Assembly (NCBI GenBank): GCA_021405325.1
Contig: QWII01000006.1
Location: forward strand, 1 to 64,000
DNA from: Caldilinea sp. CFX5
Lineage (GTDB): Bacteria > Chloroflexota > Anaerolineae > Caldilineales > Caldilineaceae
Length of the DNA: 64,000 nucleotides
Direction of reading: 5' to 3'
The notes below the pieces were generated by a model. It had not been told where the DNA came from and did not search any database. It worked only from the letters and a program-made list of their open reading frames with translations. Both the position numbers and the translations under genes were made by a program. Numbering within the stretch: position 1 is the stretch's first letter; every line of letters begins with the position of its first letter. Positions 25,350 through 35,031 of the stretch are shown here, in pieces.

Positions 25350-25358
25350 ATCAAGAGT

Positions 25359-27854
25359 TTAACTTTCCAACGGCAACGGGCGCAGGTGAACGGCGCGCCA
25401 ACTGCCTTTGAGTTGCTCCCACCGTTGCACAGCGGTGACATGGTGCGCCTTTAATTCCGCCAACGTCTCGTCCAGATGATGGCAGCGTAACTCAATGCTG
25501 TATTGGCTGGGCAGACGACCGGCGCGCTCGACCCGACCACAGAGATCCTGCAAGGCGTTGGCTGCGGCATGAAGTTCGGCCAGCGCGGGGGAAGCCGCTT
25601 CGGTCAATATCCCTTCCTGCCCATCGGCCTTGCCATCTTGTAACCGTAGCAGTTGCCAACGCCAACGGATAGGGCCGCTGCGCTCGGTCTCATCGGCCAG
25701 TTTGTTGACCGGGGCGGTGACGCTCTCCCCCCACACATTGAGGGCAAACTCGGCATCGGTGGTGAGCGCTTGTTGAAAAAATTTGTGGACATCCTTGAAG
25801 TCACGGCTAAAGCGCGCCGGCGGTAGATCCTGGCGGGTTTGGCGACCATAACTCTTGCTGCTCAACCGTTCGTCGAGAATCGCCACTACGCCCCGATCAC
25901 TGGCGCGGCGGATCAACCGGCCAAAGCCCTGTTTGAGCGCCAGGTTCATCAACGGCACCATGTAGTCGCCAAAGCTGCTGCGTCCACTGTTATCGATCAT
26001 GGTCATGCGCGCACTGTGGAGCGGGTCGCCGGGGGTAGGGAAGGGCATTTTGTCCATAATGACCAGGCTCAACTCTTCGCCGGGAATGTCAACCCCTTCC
26101 CAGAAGGAGCGCGTCGCCAACAAGACGCTGTGGCGCGTACTCTTGAACCAGGTGAGCAGGGCATCGCGCGGAGCATCGCCTTGGGCGCGCAAGGGCCAGA
26201 CAATGGCGCTATTCGCCCGTTTCAAGCGCTCATTCACCTGTTGCAACCCGCTCCAACTGGTAAAGAGACAGAGCGCCCGCCCGCGACTGACCTCCAACAA
26301 ACGTTCAATCTCAGCCGCCGCCGCGGCATAATAGCCATCGGCATTGCGATAGTCATAAGCCGGCAGCGGCGGTTGATAGAGCAACGCCTGCTGCGGATAG
26401 TCAAAGACCGCCGGCAGGACTTGTTCTTCGCCGGTTTCGACCAACCCGCAGCGCTGCTTGAAATGTTCAAAATGGCCGTTGGTCGCCAGGGTTGCGCTGG
26501 TGCAGATCACGGTGCGCGCCGGCGTCTCTTCTGCCTTCTCCGGATGGAAAAGGTGTTGCGCCAGCAAGGTGGCGGGGTTGATCGGCGCGGCGTGAATTTC
26601 CAAGGTGGTGTGGCGGCGGTCAAAGACCCGCACGGCATAGCGCACCATATCGGCGTCGCGATTGCTGGTGGCGACGGCGAGCAATTTCGTCGCGGCGCTA
26701 TTCACCGCTTCCAAGGTGAGTTCATACGCCTTGCGCAGCTCGCCCACCTCTTCGGTTTCTTTGCCTTTCTCTTTCCCCTTTTCCTTTGGCGCCAGTTGCG
26801 ATAACTCATCCTCATTCTTGTAGGGGTTGCGCTGCTTGAGCCGTTGGCCCAGATCACTCAGGCGGCGCCCCAGCTTTTTAAGTTCTTCCAGTTCGCTTTC
26901 GATCCGGTAGGCATTGTCGCGACTCAGGTGGGCCACCTCTTGAAAGGCGAGCGTGTTTTGAAAACGAATCTCGTCCAGTTCTTCCTCATCCACTTGTTCG
27001 CGCAGAACAGCGCGGGTGAGCAACTGTTCCACCGTATAATCGGTGACGGTGGTTTCAAAGACGGCGGTCGCGGTCTGTTCCAACCCATGCGCTTCGTCGA
27101 TGACATAGATGGCGGCGGGGGGCAGGATGCGTTCACCGGCCCAGCCCAGTTCCAGGGCATTTAAGAGCAGGTGGTGGTTGGTGATCAGAATTTGCGCCTC
27201 AGCGGCGGCATCACGCATCTGGTTGACCCAGCAGTGATCTTCGTGGAACCGGCACTCCTGATGCAGACAGTCATCGGGGTAGCTGACCACGCGCGGACGC
27301 AGGTCGCTGTCGAGAACAAAGGGCAGATCGTCCACATCGCCCGTCACCGTCTTTTCCAGCCAGGTGCGCAAGTAGGCGACTTGTTGATGTTCGCGATCAT
27401 AGAGGGCGAATTGCTGCTGCACCGTCAACTCTTTTTCCCACTTCAGGTTACAGAGAAAGTTACTGCGTCCCTTGACAACCACGGCGTGAATCGGACGATT
27501 GAGGACTTTGCGCAAAAAGGGAATATCTTTGTGGTAAAGCTGGCTTTGAAGCGATTTGTTGGCGGTGGCGACGACCACCGTCTTTCCACTCAATAGCGCC
27601 GGGACGAGATAGGCGATGGATTTACCGGTGCCGGTGGGCGCTTCGATCAGGGCATGTTTCTGCTCTAGAATCGCCTTTTTGATTGACTCGGCCATTGCCA
27701 ATTGGCTGGGACGCAATTCATAGCCGGGGAGTTGTTGAGCCAGCGGGCCGGTAGGGCCAAAAAATTTGGACAAATCGTAAGCAAACAGTTCCTTCATTTC
27801 TTCCTGGGCTGCCGGCGGTTGGTCTGCGCTTTCCGCTTCTGCGATCCAATCCAT
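25359..27854 (-). CDS. DinG/XPD-family ATP-dependent DNA helicase
   Basis: An 831-residue superfamily 2 helicase. Walker A is APTGTGKS (residues 72-79) and the Walker B/DEAH box is VIDEAHGLEQ. Four cysteines between them (FLCNLKW, then DDCLHQECRFHEDHCW) form the iron-sulfur cluster site of the XPD/DinG group. C-terminal motifs ALCLFTSWSGLQ, SFWEGVDIPG and QGFGRLIRR complete the helicase. It should unwind DNA 5' to 3', acting on forks, R-loops or G-quadruplexes. The ATG at 27854 follows GAGGAG and is preferred to the longer frame to 27980. It is convergent with the FecR-like gene (nine bases between stops) and has no operon partner. Confidence 0.88.
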   Translation of the reverse strand: MDWIAEAESADQPPAAQEEMKELFAYDLSKFFGPTGPLAQQLPGYELRPSQLAMAESIKKAILEQKHALIEAPTGTGKSIAYLVPALLSGKTVVVATANKSLQSQLYHKDIPFLRKVLNRPIHAVVVKGRSNFLCNLKWEKELTVQQQFALYDREHQQVAYLRTWLEKTVTGDVDDLPFVLDSDLRPRVVSYPDDCLHQECRFHEDHCWVNQMRDAAAEAQILITNHHLLLNALELGWAGERILPPAAIYVIDEAHGLEQTATAVFETTVTDYTVEQLLTRAVLREQVDEEELDEIRFQNTLAFQEVAHLSRDNAYRIESELEELKKLGRRLSDLGQRLKQRNPYKNEDELSQLAPKEKGKEKGKETEEVGELRKAYELTLEAVNSAATKLLAVATSNRDADMVRYAVRVFDRRHTTLEIHAAPINPATLLAQHLFHPEKAEETPARTVICTSATLATNGHFEHFKQRCGLVETGEEQVLPAVFDYPQQALLYQPPLPAYDYRNADGYYAAAAAEIERLLEVSRGRALCLFTSWSGLQQVNERLKRANSAIVWPLRAQGDAPRDALLTWFKSTRHSVLLATRSFWEGVDIPGEELSLVIMDKMPFPTPGDPLHSARMTMIDNSGRSSFGDYMVPLMNLALKQGFGRLIRRASDRGVVAILDERLSSKSYGRQTRQDLPPARFSRDFKDVHKFFQQALTTDAEFALNVWGESVTAPVNKLADETERSGPIRWRWQLLRLQDGKADGQEGILTEAASPALAELHAAANALQDLCGRVERAGRLPSQYSIELRCHHLDETLAELKAHHVTAVQRWEQLKGSWRAVHLRPLPLES

Positions 27855-28157
27855 AACAACTCCTCTATCCTGGTCGGCTTTGATTAGGGACAATCGTGAG
27901 CCAACGCAGTTTAGCACAAATGTGCAGTCCGAGCAAAGCTTAGCCGGCTTAACTGGTTGCTCTTTGGCCAACGCCACCACCTGGCGTCACAAAATGTAAG
28001 TAATATGCAAGGTGAAGAATGCTCATTTTAGCGTAGACTGTAAGATGGTGACTATGACAAGTACCGTAATCATCAGCCAGCATTTGCTTTATTTTGGGTA
28101 ACTACGCAATCCTTATGCACGAGGGTTGGCAGTTACTTATTTTTGAGGAGTACAGGT
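27855..28157. other. Divergent intergenic region (303 bp)
   Basis: Lies between the helicase and the sugar transferase genes and should contain both promoters. I see no strong -35/-10 pair and no long inverted repeat. A GAGGAG ribosome-binding site (28145-28150) serves the plus-strand gene. Confidence 0.3.
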
Positions 28158-28748
28158 ATGCCGACCGGGTTTGTCGGATTCAATGTTGAATTACACCGAC
28201 GGCCATTTCTGCCGCCTGCTGACCAACCTATTGCTGATAACCCTGATATGCCCCCTACCAGCACATGGTTGAATGATCAGCAGTCACTGCCCCCGGTTGA
28301 TCACGCTTTTCGTTACTTCGTGAAACGACTATTGGACTGGCTGATTATTCTATTGGCCTTGGGTTTTCTTTTTCCACTCATTCTGCTTATCGGCATCGCC
28401 ATCAAACTTGATTCGCCCGGCCCGATCGTCATGGCGCAGGAACGAATTGGCCGGCGCCGGCGGCGGCGCCAGGGCAAAGTGACCTGGGAACAGGCGCCTT
28501 TTCCACTCTATCAATTTCGCACCACCGCTGCTGATCACTCCCCGACGCCAGTCGGGCGCGTCCTTCGCCGAACTTGCTTGGATCAATTACCGCAACTATG
28601 GAATATCATCAAAGGCGATCTAACCTTGGTTGGCCCACGACCCCTATCGCCGCCTATGCCGCTGTGGGATCCGCCGGAAGTTGCGCAGCGGCTAGAGACA
28701 ATCCCCGGCATGTTTGATACAACGTATATCCGCTACAAAAGATCATAG
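28158..28748 (+). CDS. Small bacterial sugar transferase (polyprenyl-phosphate phosphoglycosyl transferase)
   Basis: A 196-residue monotopic PGT of the PglC/WcaJ catalytic-domain type. It would transfer a sugar phosphate from a nucleotide sugar to undecaprenyl phosphate at the cytoplasmic membrane face. One hydrophobic segment (about 58-82) is followed by the Arg-rich QERIGRRRRRR, FPLYQFRTT, VGRVLRRTCLDQLPQLWN and LVGPRPLSPP motifs. The catalytic Asp-Glu dyad of the family appears here as Asp142-Gln143 (LDQLPQ instead of LDELPQ). The C-terminus stops just after the region that normally reads PGITGLWQV. The GGAG-preceded ATG at 28158 is chosen. Activity is therefore uncertain, and no other polysaccharide genes are adjacent. 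Confidence 0.75.
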   Translation: MPTGFVGFNVELHRRPFLPPADQPIADNPDMPPTSTWLNDQQSLPPVDHAFRYFVKRLLDWLIILLALGFLFPLILLIGIAIKLDSPGPIVMAQERIGRRRRRRQGKVTWEQAPFPLYQFRTTAADHSPTPVGRVLRRTCLDQLPQLWNIIKGDLTLVGPRPLSPPMPLWDPPEVAQRLETIPGMFDTTYIRYKRS

Positions 28749-28875
28749 AAAAACACAGTTGTTGTTCTTCAGAGATTGTGGTTCAATCTTATCGCAAAAG
28801 GCCGACAGATCTATTGTCGGCAAAAGGCGTCGCGCTCTTGATGACGCCGTCGATAGTTTGCAAAAGGATAGTCAA

Positions 28876-31665
28876 ATGAAAAAGAACCCATCTGGAGTAA
28901 TCGCACCAATTCAAATGCGGTTTATGGTTTTGCTCCTGATTGTTTGTATACTCTTTACCGGCGTCGCCATCTCAACAACGACGGTTTATGCGGTCGTCGA
29001 TGAGGAGCAATCCGCTAGTGGAGGAACAGCCTTGCGCCAATCAACCGCGCCAACCGCCACACCCAAAGCCGCGACGGCCCCAACGCCGACCACCCCCATC
29101 ACGGCGACCCAAGCACTGACTACAACCAAGCCGGTTACGGTGAAGACCTTATTGGCGATTGCCAATAATCATCGCAAAAATGAAAAATTTGACGATGCGC
29201 TCAAAAGCTATACGGAAGCCTTAGCACTGGCAGAGGAGCAAAAGGAAGAGGCGTTGTTGCCGATCATTTATTTAGCCATCGGTGACACGCACGCGACCCA
29301 GAAGGATAATGAAGCAGCCTTGGCCGCCTATGAACAAGCGCAGGCCGCTGCCGAAGCGGGTGTGGATCGCGCCTTGCAAGCCGACATCTTAACGAAAATC
29401 GGGCGAATGAACCGGAGCCTAGAGCAATATGCGGTCGCCACGACCGCTTACGAAGCCGCGGCGGTAATCTGGGAGGAGTTAGGCGAATATCAGAAGCAGG
29501 CCGAAATTTTGGCGGCCGTTGGCGATAATTATGCGCGCTTGCAACAAGCCGAACAGGCGCTTACCACATGGACCACGGCGCTAACGCTTGCTGAAAAGAT
29601 TCAGGATGTCGGGTTGATCGCAAACCTTAACCGCGTGGTGGGGGATCTGTTGGCGCGGCAAGGCCAGAGTGAAGAGGCTTTAGCCAGGTATCAGACCGCA
29701 CTGGCGGCGGCGCAAAGTTTGGCTGACCTCAAGACGCAGGCCACTCTCTTTGATCGGATTAGCAATCTCCACCGCCAGATGAAACAGTATGCCAAGTCAA
29801 CGGATGCATTGACGCAAGCACTGGCGTTATGGGAAGAACTTGACGATGTGAAGCAACAAGTGCGCACCCAAACAAGCATTGCTAACAACTATCGCGCGCT
29901 AGAAGAGTATGAACAAGCGCTAGAAATCTACGACGACGCCCTCGCACTTGCCCAGCCTTTGGCTGATCCGCAGATGATTCTAACGATTTACCAAGGTCAG
30001 GCCGCAATCTATCAGGCCCAGAACAAGCCGGAGGAAGCGCTGGCGCTTTACCAAAAAGCGCTCGACGCCAGTCAGCAAGCTGCCGATTCTGCCGCGGAAG
30101 CTACCATTCAAGCCGCGATTGGCGAACACCACTTCCAGTTGCAACAGTATGAAGACGCGCTGACGGCTTATCAAGCAGCGGCTGAACTCTGGCAGAACGC
30201 GCAGAATCCGGAGAATAGCGCCCGCACCTTACGCAGCATTGGGGATACCTATCAAGCGCTGGAGCAATTAACCGAAGCCATTGCTGCTTACGAACAAGCG
30301 TTGCCGCTTGCCCGTGAAGCTGGAAACACCAAACTTACATTACAGCTTTTGCAAGCAAGCGCTGCCCTCTACCAGCAGGCAAACCAGACGGAAGAGGCGC
30401 TCACTGCCTACGAAGCGGCAGTGGCCGAAGCAAAAAAGCATGGGGATAGTGCCGGCCAGGCTGCACTGCTACAGAAACAGGGCGATTTTCTCGCGACCCT
30501 GGCGCGCTATACGGAGGCGGCGCCACTTTATTTGCAGTCAGCGGAGCAGTGGCAGAGCCTGGACCAACCGGCGAAAGCCGCCGATGTTTTACTCGCCGCC
30601 GGCGATAGTTATGCAACAGCCACCCAATATCCGACAGCCATTGAGCTTTACCAACAAGCGCTGGAGCTGGCGCAAACCAACCAGCTTACCGATCTGGTGA
30701 TGATGGCCTGGAAGCAACAAGGCCAAACGTATCTAGCCGCCGGCCAACCCTTGGTTGCTGTGCAGAGCTACCAGAAAGCGATAGAAGTTGCGAAAACCTT
30801 AACCAACCAGGAGGAGACGGCCAAATTATACGAAGGGTTGGCGCGTGCGCAACAACGGGCGACACAGAATACCGCTGCCGCCCGCTCCTATGAAGCCGCC
30901 GCCAAGGTCTGGCGCACCTTGAATGACCCCGTAAAGGCGGCCAAAGCGTTGAGCAGTGCTGCCGACAACTTTGCTGCCGCAAAAAATCAGCTTGCCATTG
31001 CTTACTATACCCAGGCGTTGACCCTGGCGCAACAAGCCAAAGATCCCGCCTTAAGCGCGACGATCTTGAAAGCGCAGGGCGATTTCCACCAGAAGTCCGC
31101 CAATCGTAGCGCAGCTTTGGCCGCCTATCAACAAGCGTTACAACAAGCCAAGTTGGCTCCCCAACAACACTCCTTGCAGGCGCAGCTTTTGACCGACATC
31201 GGTCAAATCCAGCAGGATAGTCAGGCGGTCACAGAAGCGATCAATGCCTATTTGCAGGCGCTCCCGTTGTGGCGACAGCTTGGCGACGCCGCCAAAGAAC
31301 GCACCGTGCGCAACCGTCTTTGGTTGCTCTATCTGGCCACCAATCGTGATGACGAGGCGGTGGCAATTACGAACCAGTCAGTCGGGTTATCTTCGCCCAA
31401 GGCGAACACAGTTGTCAAAGGAACCATCGAGGTGCAAGGATTGGCCATGCATCCGCAATTTCGCAAATGGCAAATCGATCTGTTGGTGAACGGGGATGCC
31501 AATCAAGCCACCAGCGTGCGCGTCGGCGCCAAGCAGATATGGGGTACGCTTGTCCGGCTGGATACAACGCCATATCCTAACGGCGATCACATCCTGCGCT
31601 TGCGGGTGGTGCGGGAAGATACGAATTATGATGAGTATCTGCTGCCGATTACTATCAGTAATTGA
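28876..31665 (+). CDS. Exported giant TPR protein with C-terminal Ig-like domain
   Basis: A 929-residue protein. The ATG at 28876 follows AAAGGA and gives a signal peptide (about 1-40, hydrophobic MVLLLIVCILFTGVAI). A Thr/Ala/Pro-rich linker of about 50 residues follows. Residues about 95-830 are some eighteen 40-residue TPR units (for example EEALARYQTALAAAQ, EQALEIYDDALALAQ). The last 85 residues are a beta-sandwich (SSPKANTVVKGTIEVQG), a domain often attached to secreted proteins of Chloroflexota. It should be an extracytoplasmic protein-binding scaffold. Two small hairpins precede it (28800-28850). Function is otherwise unknown. Confidence 0.8.
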   Translation: MKKNPSGVIAPIQMRFMVLLLIVCILFTGVAISTTTVYAVVDEEQSASGGTALRQSTAPTATPKAATAPTPTTPITATQALTTTKPVTVKTLLAIANNHRKNEKFDDALKSYTEALALAEEQKEEALLPIIYLAIGDTHATQKDNEAALAAYEQAQAAAEAGVDRALQADILTKIGRMNRSLEQYAVATTAYEAAAVIWEELGEYQKQAEILAAVGDNYARLQQAEQALTTWTTALTLAEKIQDVGLIANLNRVVGDLLARQGQSEEALARYQTALAAAQSLADLKTQATLFDRISNLHRQMKQYAKSTDALTQALALWEELDDVKQQVRTQTSIANNYRALEEYEQALEIYDDALALAQPLADPQMILTIYQGQAAIYQAQNKPEEALALYQKALDASQQAADSAAEATIQAAIGEHHFQLQQYEDALTAYQAAAELWQNAQNPENSARTLRSIGDTYQALEQLTEAIAAYEQALPLAREAGNTKLTLQLLQASAALYQQANQTEEALTAYEAAVAEAKKHGDSAGQAALLQKQGDFLATLARYTEAAPLYLQSAEQWQSLDQPAKAADVLLAAGDSYATATQYPTAIELYQQALELAQTNQLTDLVMMAWKQQGQTYLAAGQPLVAVQSYQKAIEVAKTLTNQEETAKLYEGLARAQQRATQNTAAARSYEAAAKVWRTLNDPVKAAKALSSAADNFAAAKNQLAIAYYTQALTLAQQAKDPALSATILKAQGDFHQKSANRSAALAAYQQALQQAKLAPQQHSLQAQLLTDIGQIQQDSQAVTEAINAYLQALPLWRQLGDAAKERTVRNRLWLLYLATNRDDEAVAITNQSVGLSSPKANTVVKGTIEVQGLAMHPQFRKWQIDLLVNGDANQATSVRVGAKQIWGTLVRLDTTPYPNGDHILRLRVVREDTNYDEYLLPITISN

Positions 31666-31677
31666 GCGATAACTACT

Positions 31678-31728
31678 ACGACAATGTTACATGCGCGAAT
31701 TGGTCTGGGTCTAAGGTAACATTGTCGT
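31678..31728. mobile_element. 51-bp palindromic element flanked by 6-bp direct repeats
   Basis: Termini ACGACAATGTTAC (31678-31690) and its complement (31716-31728) are perfect 13-bp inverted repeats. ACTACT occurs directly on both sides (31672-31677 and 31729-31734), as expected of a target duplication. It separates the TPR gene from a truncated protease remnant. Confidence 0.6.
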
Positions 31729-31734
31729 ACTACT

Positions 31735-32012
31735 CAGGATATTGCCCGCGTTCATCGCGCTCACCGGCGGGGATGCCGGTCAGCAGTTCAATGCCTTCAT
31801 CGACCGTGTCGATGGCCCGTTGCACATCCGCCACCGATACCATCTCTTTGCCCTCCTTGTTGGCTCAGTAATCGGCCTCGTGCAGGAGGTCAGCCAGGCT
31901 TTGGATGTTGGTCGAAAGTTTGTCGGCATCACCGGCCAGGCGCGCACTCTGTTCGATAAACAAGCGCTTTCCTCACCCGTTGACCAGGAACAAAACCAGG
32001 CGTTTGACCAGT
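31735..32012 (-). pseudogene. Remnant of an ATP-dependent Lon-like (LonB-type) protease
   Basis: Read on the minus strand, this stretch encodes LFIEQSARLAGDADKL, then IQSLADLLHEADY, a TGA stop, then ANKEGKEMVSVADVQRAID and ELLTGIPAGERDERGQYPE. These pieces follow in order the AAA-lid and linker region of LonB-type ATP-dependent proteases, where the expected residue at the internal stop is Trp (TGG to TGA). A frame shift or stop also interrupts the upstream part near 31970. The ATPase and protease domains are missing, and similarity ends next to the palindrome at 31678. It is a dead fragment, not a gene. Confidence 0.7.
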
Positions 32013-32073
32013 GTCGGCTATGGTTGATCGCTGTAAAATCAAGCGCAGGTGGGGTAACAATGGTGAATTAAAT

Positions 32074-34800
32074 ATGTCTACGCCGATTCTAGCCACGAAA
32101 CTTCACATTCCTTCCCCTCGACCTAAGGTGGTCCCACGCCCGCGCCTGGTCGAGCGGCTGAATGAGGGTCTCGCTATAGGCTGCAAACTGACCCTCATCT
32201 CCGCACCCGCCGGCTTTGGCAAAACCACGTTGGTCAGCGAATGGATTCATCAAAAGGCGGAAGGCGAAAGGCGAAAGGCGGAAGACACGCTTCATCCTTC
32301 ATCCTTCATCCTTCATCCTTCCAGCGTTGCCTGGCTGTCGTTGGATGAAAGGGATAACGACCCTGTGCGTTTTCTCACCTACCTGGTAGCAGCGTTACAG
32401 ACGCTACCGGGAAACATTGGCGCCGGCCTGCTCAGTGCGCTCCAGGCCCCGCAACTGCCGCAGGATCCCGCTGGGCGCGAAGCGCTGTTGACAACATTGC
32501 TCAACGAAATCGCCGCCGTCCCAGACAACGTTGTTCTCGTCCTTGATGATTACCATGTGATTGATACCGCGCCCAACGGGCGCCCGCCGCTGGGCGCGGT
32601 TGAGAAAGCCCTGGCCTTTCTGCTGGATCACCTGCCCCCCCAGATGCACCTGGTGATCGTCACGCGCGAGGATCCGCCGCTACCGCTCGCTCGGTTACGC
32701 GCCAGCGGCCAGTTGACCGAAGTGCGCGCGGCGGACTTGCGGTTTACCCCCGCCGAAGCCGCCGGTTTTCTCAACCAGGTGATGGGACTCAACCTCTCGG
32801 TAGACGCGATCGCGGCGCTGGAAACCCGCACCGAAGGCTGGATTGCCGGGCTGCAACTGGCTGCACTTTCCATGCAAGGGCTGCAGGACACCGCCGGCTT
32901 CATCCAATCGTTCACCGGCAGCCATCATTTCGTGCTGGATTATCTGCTGGAAGAAGTCCTGCAAAAGCAACCTGCCAATCGCCAGACCTTCTTACTCCAC
33001 ACCTCAATCCTTGACCGCATGTGCGGCCCCCTGTGTGATGCGGTGCTGCGCGACCCGACTGTTGCCGGGCAGGAGATGTTGGCAACGCTCGAACACGACA
33101 ACCTGTTTATCATCCCGCTTGATAACGAGCGCCACTGGTATCGCTATCACCATCTCTTTGGCGATCTACTGCGTCAGCAGTTGGGCGAGCGCCTCTCCGC
33201 CGCGGAAATTAGCCAATTGCACATCCGGGCCAGTGAATGGTATGAACAGAACAATCTGGCCTTTGAAGCCTTTCAGCACGCCACCGCCGCCAATGACGTG
33301 GAACGCGCCGCCCGTCTGATTGAAAGCAAGCAAATGGGCCTGCATCTGCACAGTGTCGCCATGCCCATTCTGGACTGGCTGGCTGCTCTGCCCAAAACAG
33401 TGCTGGATGCCAGACCGCAGTTGTGGGTGCGATCGGCTACGCTGGCGCTGATGGCCGGGCAGACAAGCGGCGTGGAGGAGAAATTACAGGCGGCTGAAAA
33501 GGCCTTGCAGGATGTCGAACTTGACGAGAAAAGCCGCGACCTGATCGGGCAAATGGCTTGTGCCCGCGCCACGCTGGCGCTCACCCGCTACGACCCCGAA
33601 ACCATGCTGACCCAAGCGCAGCGCGCCTTGGTCTATCTACACCCCAATAATTTTATTTTTCGCTTTACGGCAAACTGGGCGTTGGCGGTCGCCCACAAGA
33701 ACAAAGGCGACCGCGCCGCCGCTGCGCGTGCTTGCCAGGAAAGCATCGCCATTAGTCAGAAATATGGAAGTGTGTTTTCAAAAAACCTGGCCACCACCAT
33801 CCTGGGCGAACTACAGGAGTTGGATAACCAGCTTTATCAGGCGGCAGAGACCTACCGTCAAGTGCTGGCACGCGCCGGCGAACACCCGCAGCCAAACACC
33901 GAGACGGCATATCTGAGCCTGGCCCGTATCTACTACGAATGGAATGACCTGGCTGCTGCCGAGCAGCACGCCCAGCAAAGCCTGCGCCTGACGCGGCTAT
34001 ATGACCGGGTGATTGACCGCTTCCTCGTCAGTGAAGTGTTCCTAGCCCGTTTGAAACTGGCTCGCGGCGACGTGGATGGCGCCGCGGCCATGTTGGCGCA
34101 GACCGAACAAGCGGCGCGTCAACAGAACTTCACCCAGCGGCTGCCAGACATCGCTGAGCTTCAGCTCTTGACCCTGCTGCGCCAAGGTCAAGTCGCCGCC
34201 GCTGCGCAACTGGCCCGGCACTATGAACTCCCGCTCAGCCAGGCCCGTGTCCTCATCGCCCAGAACGACCCAGCCGCCGCGCTGGCGGTTCTCGAACCAT
34301 TGCGCCGGCAAGCAGAAGAGCAGGAGTGGGCGGATAAACGGCTCAAGACGCTGGTGCTACTGGCGCTGGCCCAACACATCGCTGGTGAAAAAGCGCAGGC
34401 AACGCAACTACTGGACGAAGCGCTAACCCTGGCCGAGCCGGGCGGCTTCATCCGTCTCTTTGTGGATGAAGGCGAGCCGATGGCGCAACTTTTGCAAAGG
34501 ATGAAGGCAGAAGGCGGAAGGGTGAAGGCATATGTCCACCAATTGCTGGCCGCCTTTGGGGACGAAGCAACGCTTCATCCTTCCGCCCTCATCCCTCATC
34601 CTTTGGTAGAGCCACTGACGCCACGCGAGTTGGAAGTGCTGCACCTGATCGCCTTGGGCCTCTCCAACCCTGAAATTGGGAAACGTCTTTTCCTCGCGCT
34701 GGACACGGTCAAAGGACACAACCGCCGAATTTTTGAAAAATTGCAAGTCCAGCGGCGTATCGAAGCCATCACCCGCGCCCGTGAGTTGGGCTTGCTATAA
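32074..34800 (+). CDS. MalT-type LuxR transcriptional regulator (STAND ATPase)
   Basis: A 908-residue regulator with the MalT layout: an N-terminal STAND NTPase (Walker A SAPAGFGKTT, residues 44-53; VLVLDDYHVID), a helical TPR-like sensor region (about 400-800) and a C-terminal LuxR helix-turn-helix (LTPRELEVLHLIALGLSNPEIG). Such proteins bind an inducer, oligomerise with ATP and activate transcription. The ATG at 32074 is fixed by alignment with the paralogue at 44157 (MS-PILATKL). Two linkers, residues 61-84 and the stretch before the HTH (34493-34607), are built from short-period DNA repeats. It precedes the membrane-protein region and probably controls it, though no target site is proven. 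Confidence 0.87.
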   Translation: MSTPILATKLHIPSPRPKVVPRPRLVERLNEGLAIGCKLTLISAPAGFGKTTLVSEWIHQKAEGERRKAEDTLHPSSFILHPSSVAWLSLDERDNDPVRFLTYLVAALQTLPGNIGAGLLSALQAPQLPQDPAGREALLTTLLNEIAAVPDNVVLVLDDYHVIDTAPNGRPPLGAVEKALAFLLDHLPPQMHLVIVTREDPPLPLARLRASGQLTEVRAADLRFTPAEAAGFLNQVMGLNLSVDAIAALETRTEGWIAGLQLAALSMQGLQDTAGFIQSFTGSHHFVLDYLLEEVLQKQPANRQTFLLHTSILDRMCGPLCDAVLRDPTVAGQEMLATLEHDNLFIIPLDNERHWYRYHHLFGDLLRQQLGERLSAAEISQLHIRASEWYEQNNLAFEAFQHATAANDVERAARLIESKQMGLHLHSVAMPILDWLAALPKTVLDARPQLWVRSATLALMAGQTSGVEEKLQAAEKALQDVELDEKSRDLIGQMACARATLALTRYDPETMLTQAQRALVYLHPNNFIFRFTANWALAVAHKNKGDRAAAARACQESIAISQKYGSVFSKNLATTILGELQELDNQLYQAAETYRQVLARAGEHPQPNTETAYLSLARIYYEWNDLAAAEQHAQQSLRLTRLYDRVIDRFLVSEVFLARLKLARGDVDGAAAMLAQTEQAARQQNFTQRLPDIAELQLLTLLRQGQVAAAAQLARHYELPLSQARVLIAQNDPAAALAVLEPLRRQAEEQEWADKRLKTLVLLALAQHIAGEKAQATQLLDEALTLAEPGGFIRLFVDEGEPMAQLLQRMKAEGGRVKAYVHQLLAAFGDEATLHPSALIPHPLVEPLTPRELEVLHLIALGLSNPEIGKRLFLALDTVKGHNRRIFEKLQVQRRIEAITRARELGLL
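32254..32325 (+). repeat. Short-period repeats inside the regulator gene
   Basis: GGCGAAA-type heptads are followed by four copies of TTCATCC within codons 61-84. The paralogue has a related but different insert at exactly the same codons (44337-44408). Confidence 0.75.
34493..34607 (+). repeat. Repeat arms in the linker before the HTH
   Basis: AGGATGAAGGCAGAAGGCGG-type sequence (34498-34520) and its approximate complement TTCATCCTTCCGCCCTCATC (34573-34602) flank the end of the sensor region in frame. Confidence 0.6.
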
Positions 34801-34827
34801 GCGCCACCCTCCCCACCCTTCTATACC

Positions 34828-34908
34828 AGGATTTACGCAACACCAGACCTGTCAGGTTTTGGAAACCTGACAGGTCTCACTGGCTGCGAACCTGTCTTGC
34901 GTAAGCCC
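34828..34908. repeat. Palindromic element of the same family as 51276-51360
   Basis: The outer ends AGGATTTACGCAA and TTGCGTAAGCCCT are near-complementary. Inside is the perfect hairpin AGACCTGTCAGGTTT (34845-34859) with its complement 34863-34877. Both parts resemble the element at 51276, which also has TTACGCA ends. No clear target duplication. Confidence 0.7.
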
Positions 34909-35031
34909 TACATATAACACTTAAAACAACACTCCGACCCCCACCATGGTGTCTATCGCTGCCATGCTGGCGGGGGTATACTATCTGTAGTGGCACAGAT
35001 CGTTAACACTTGTCACGACGGATGGAAAGCT

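Noticed and set aside
25839..26804. A 321-codon plus-strand frame opposite the helicase gene.
   Set aside because: Low-complexity antisense translation; the DinG-like gene on the other strand is complete.
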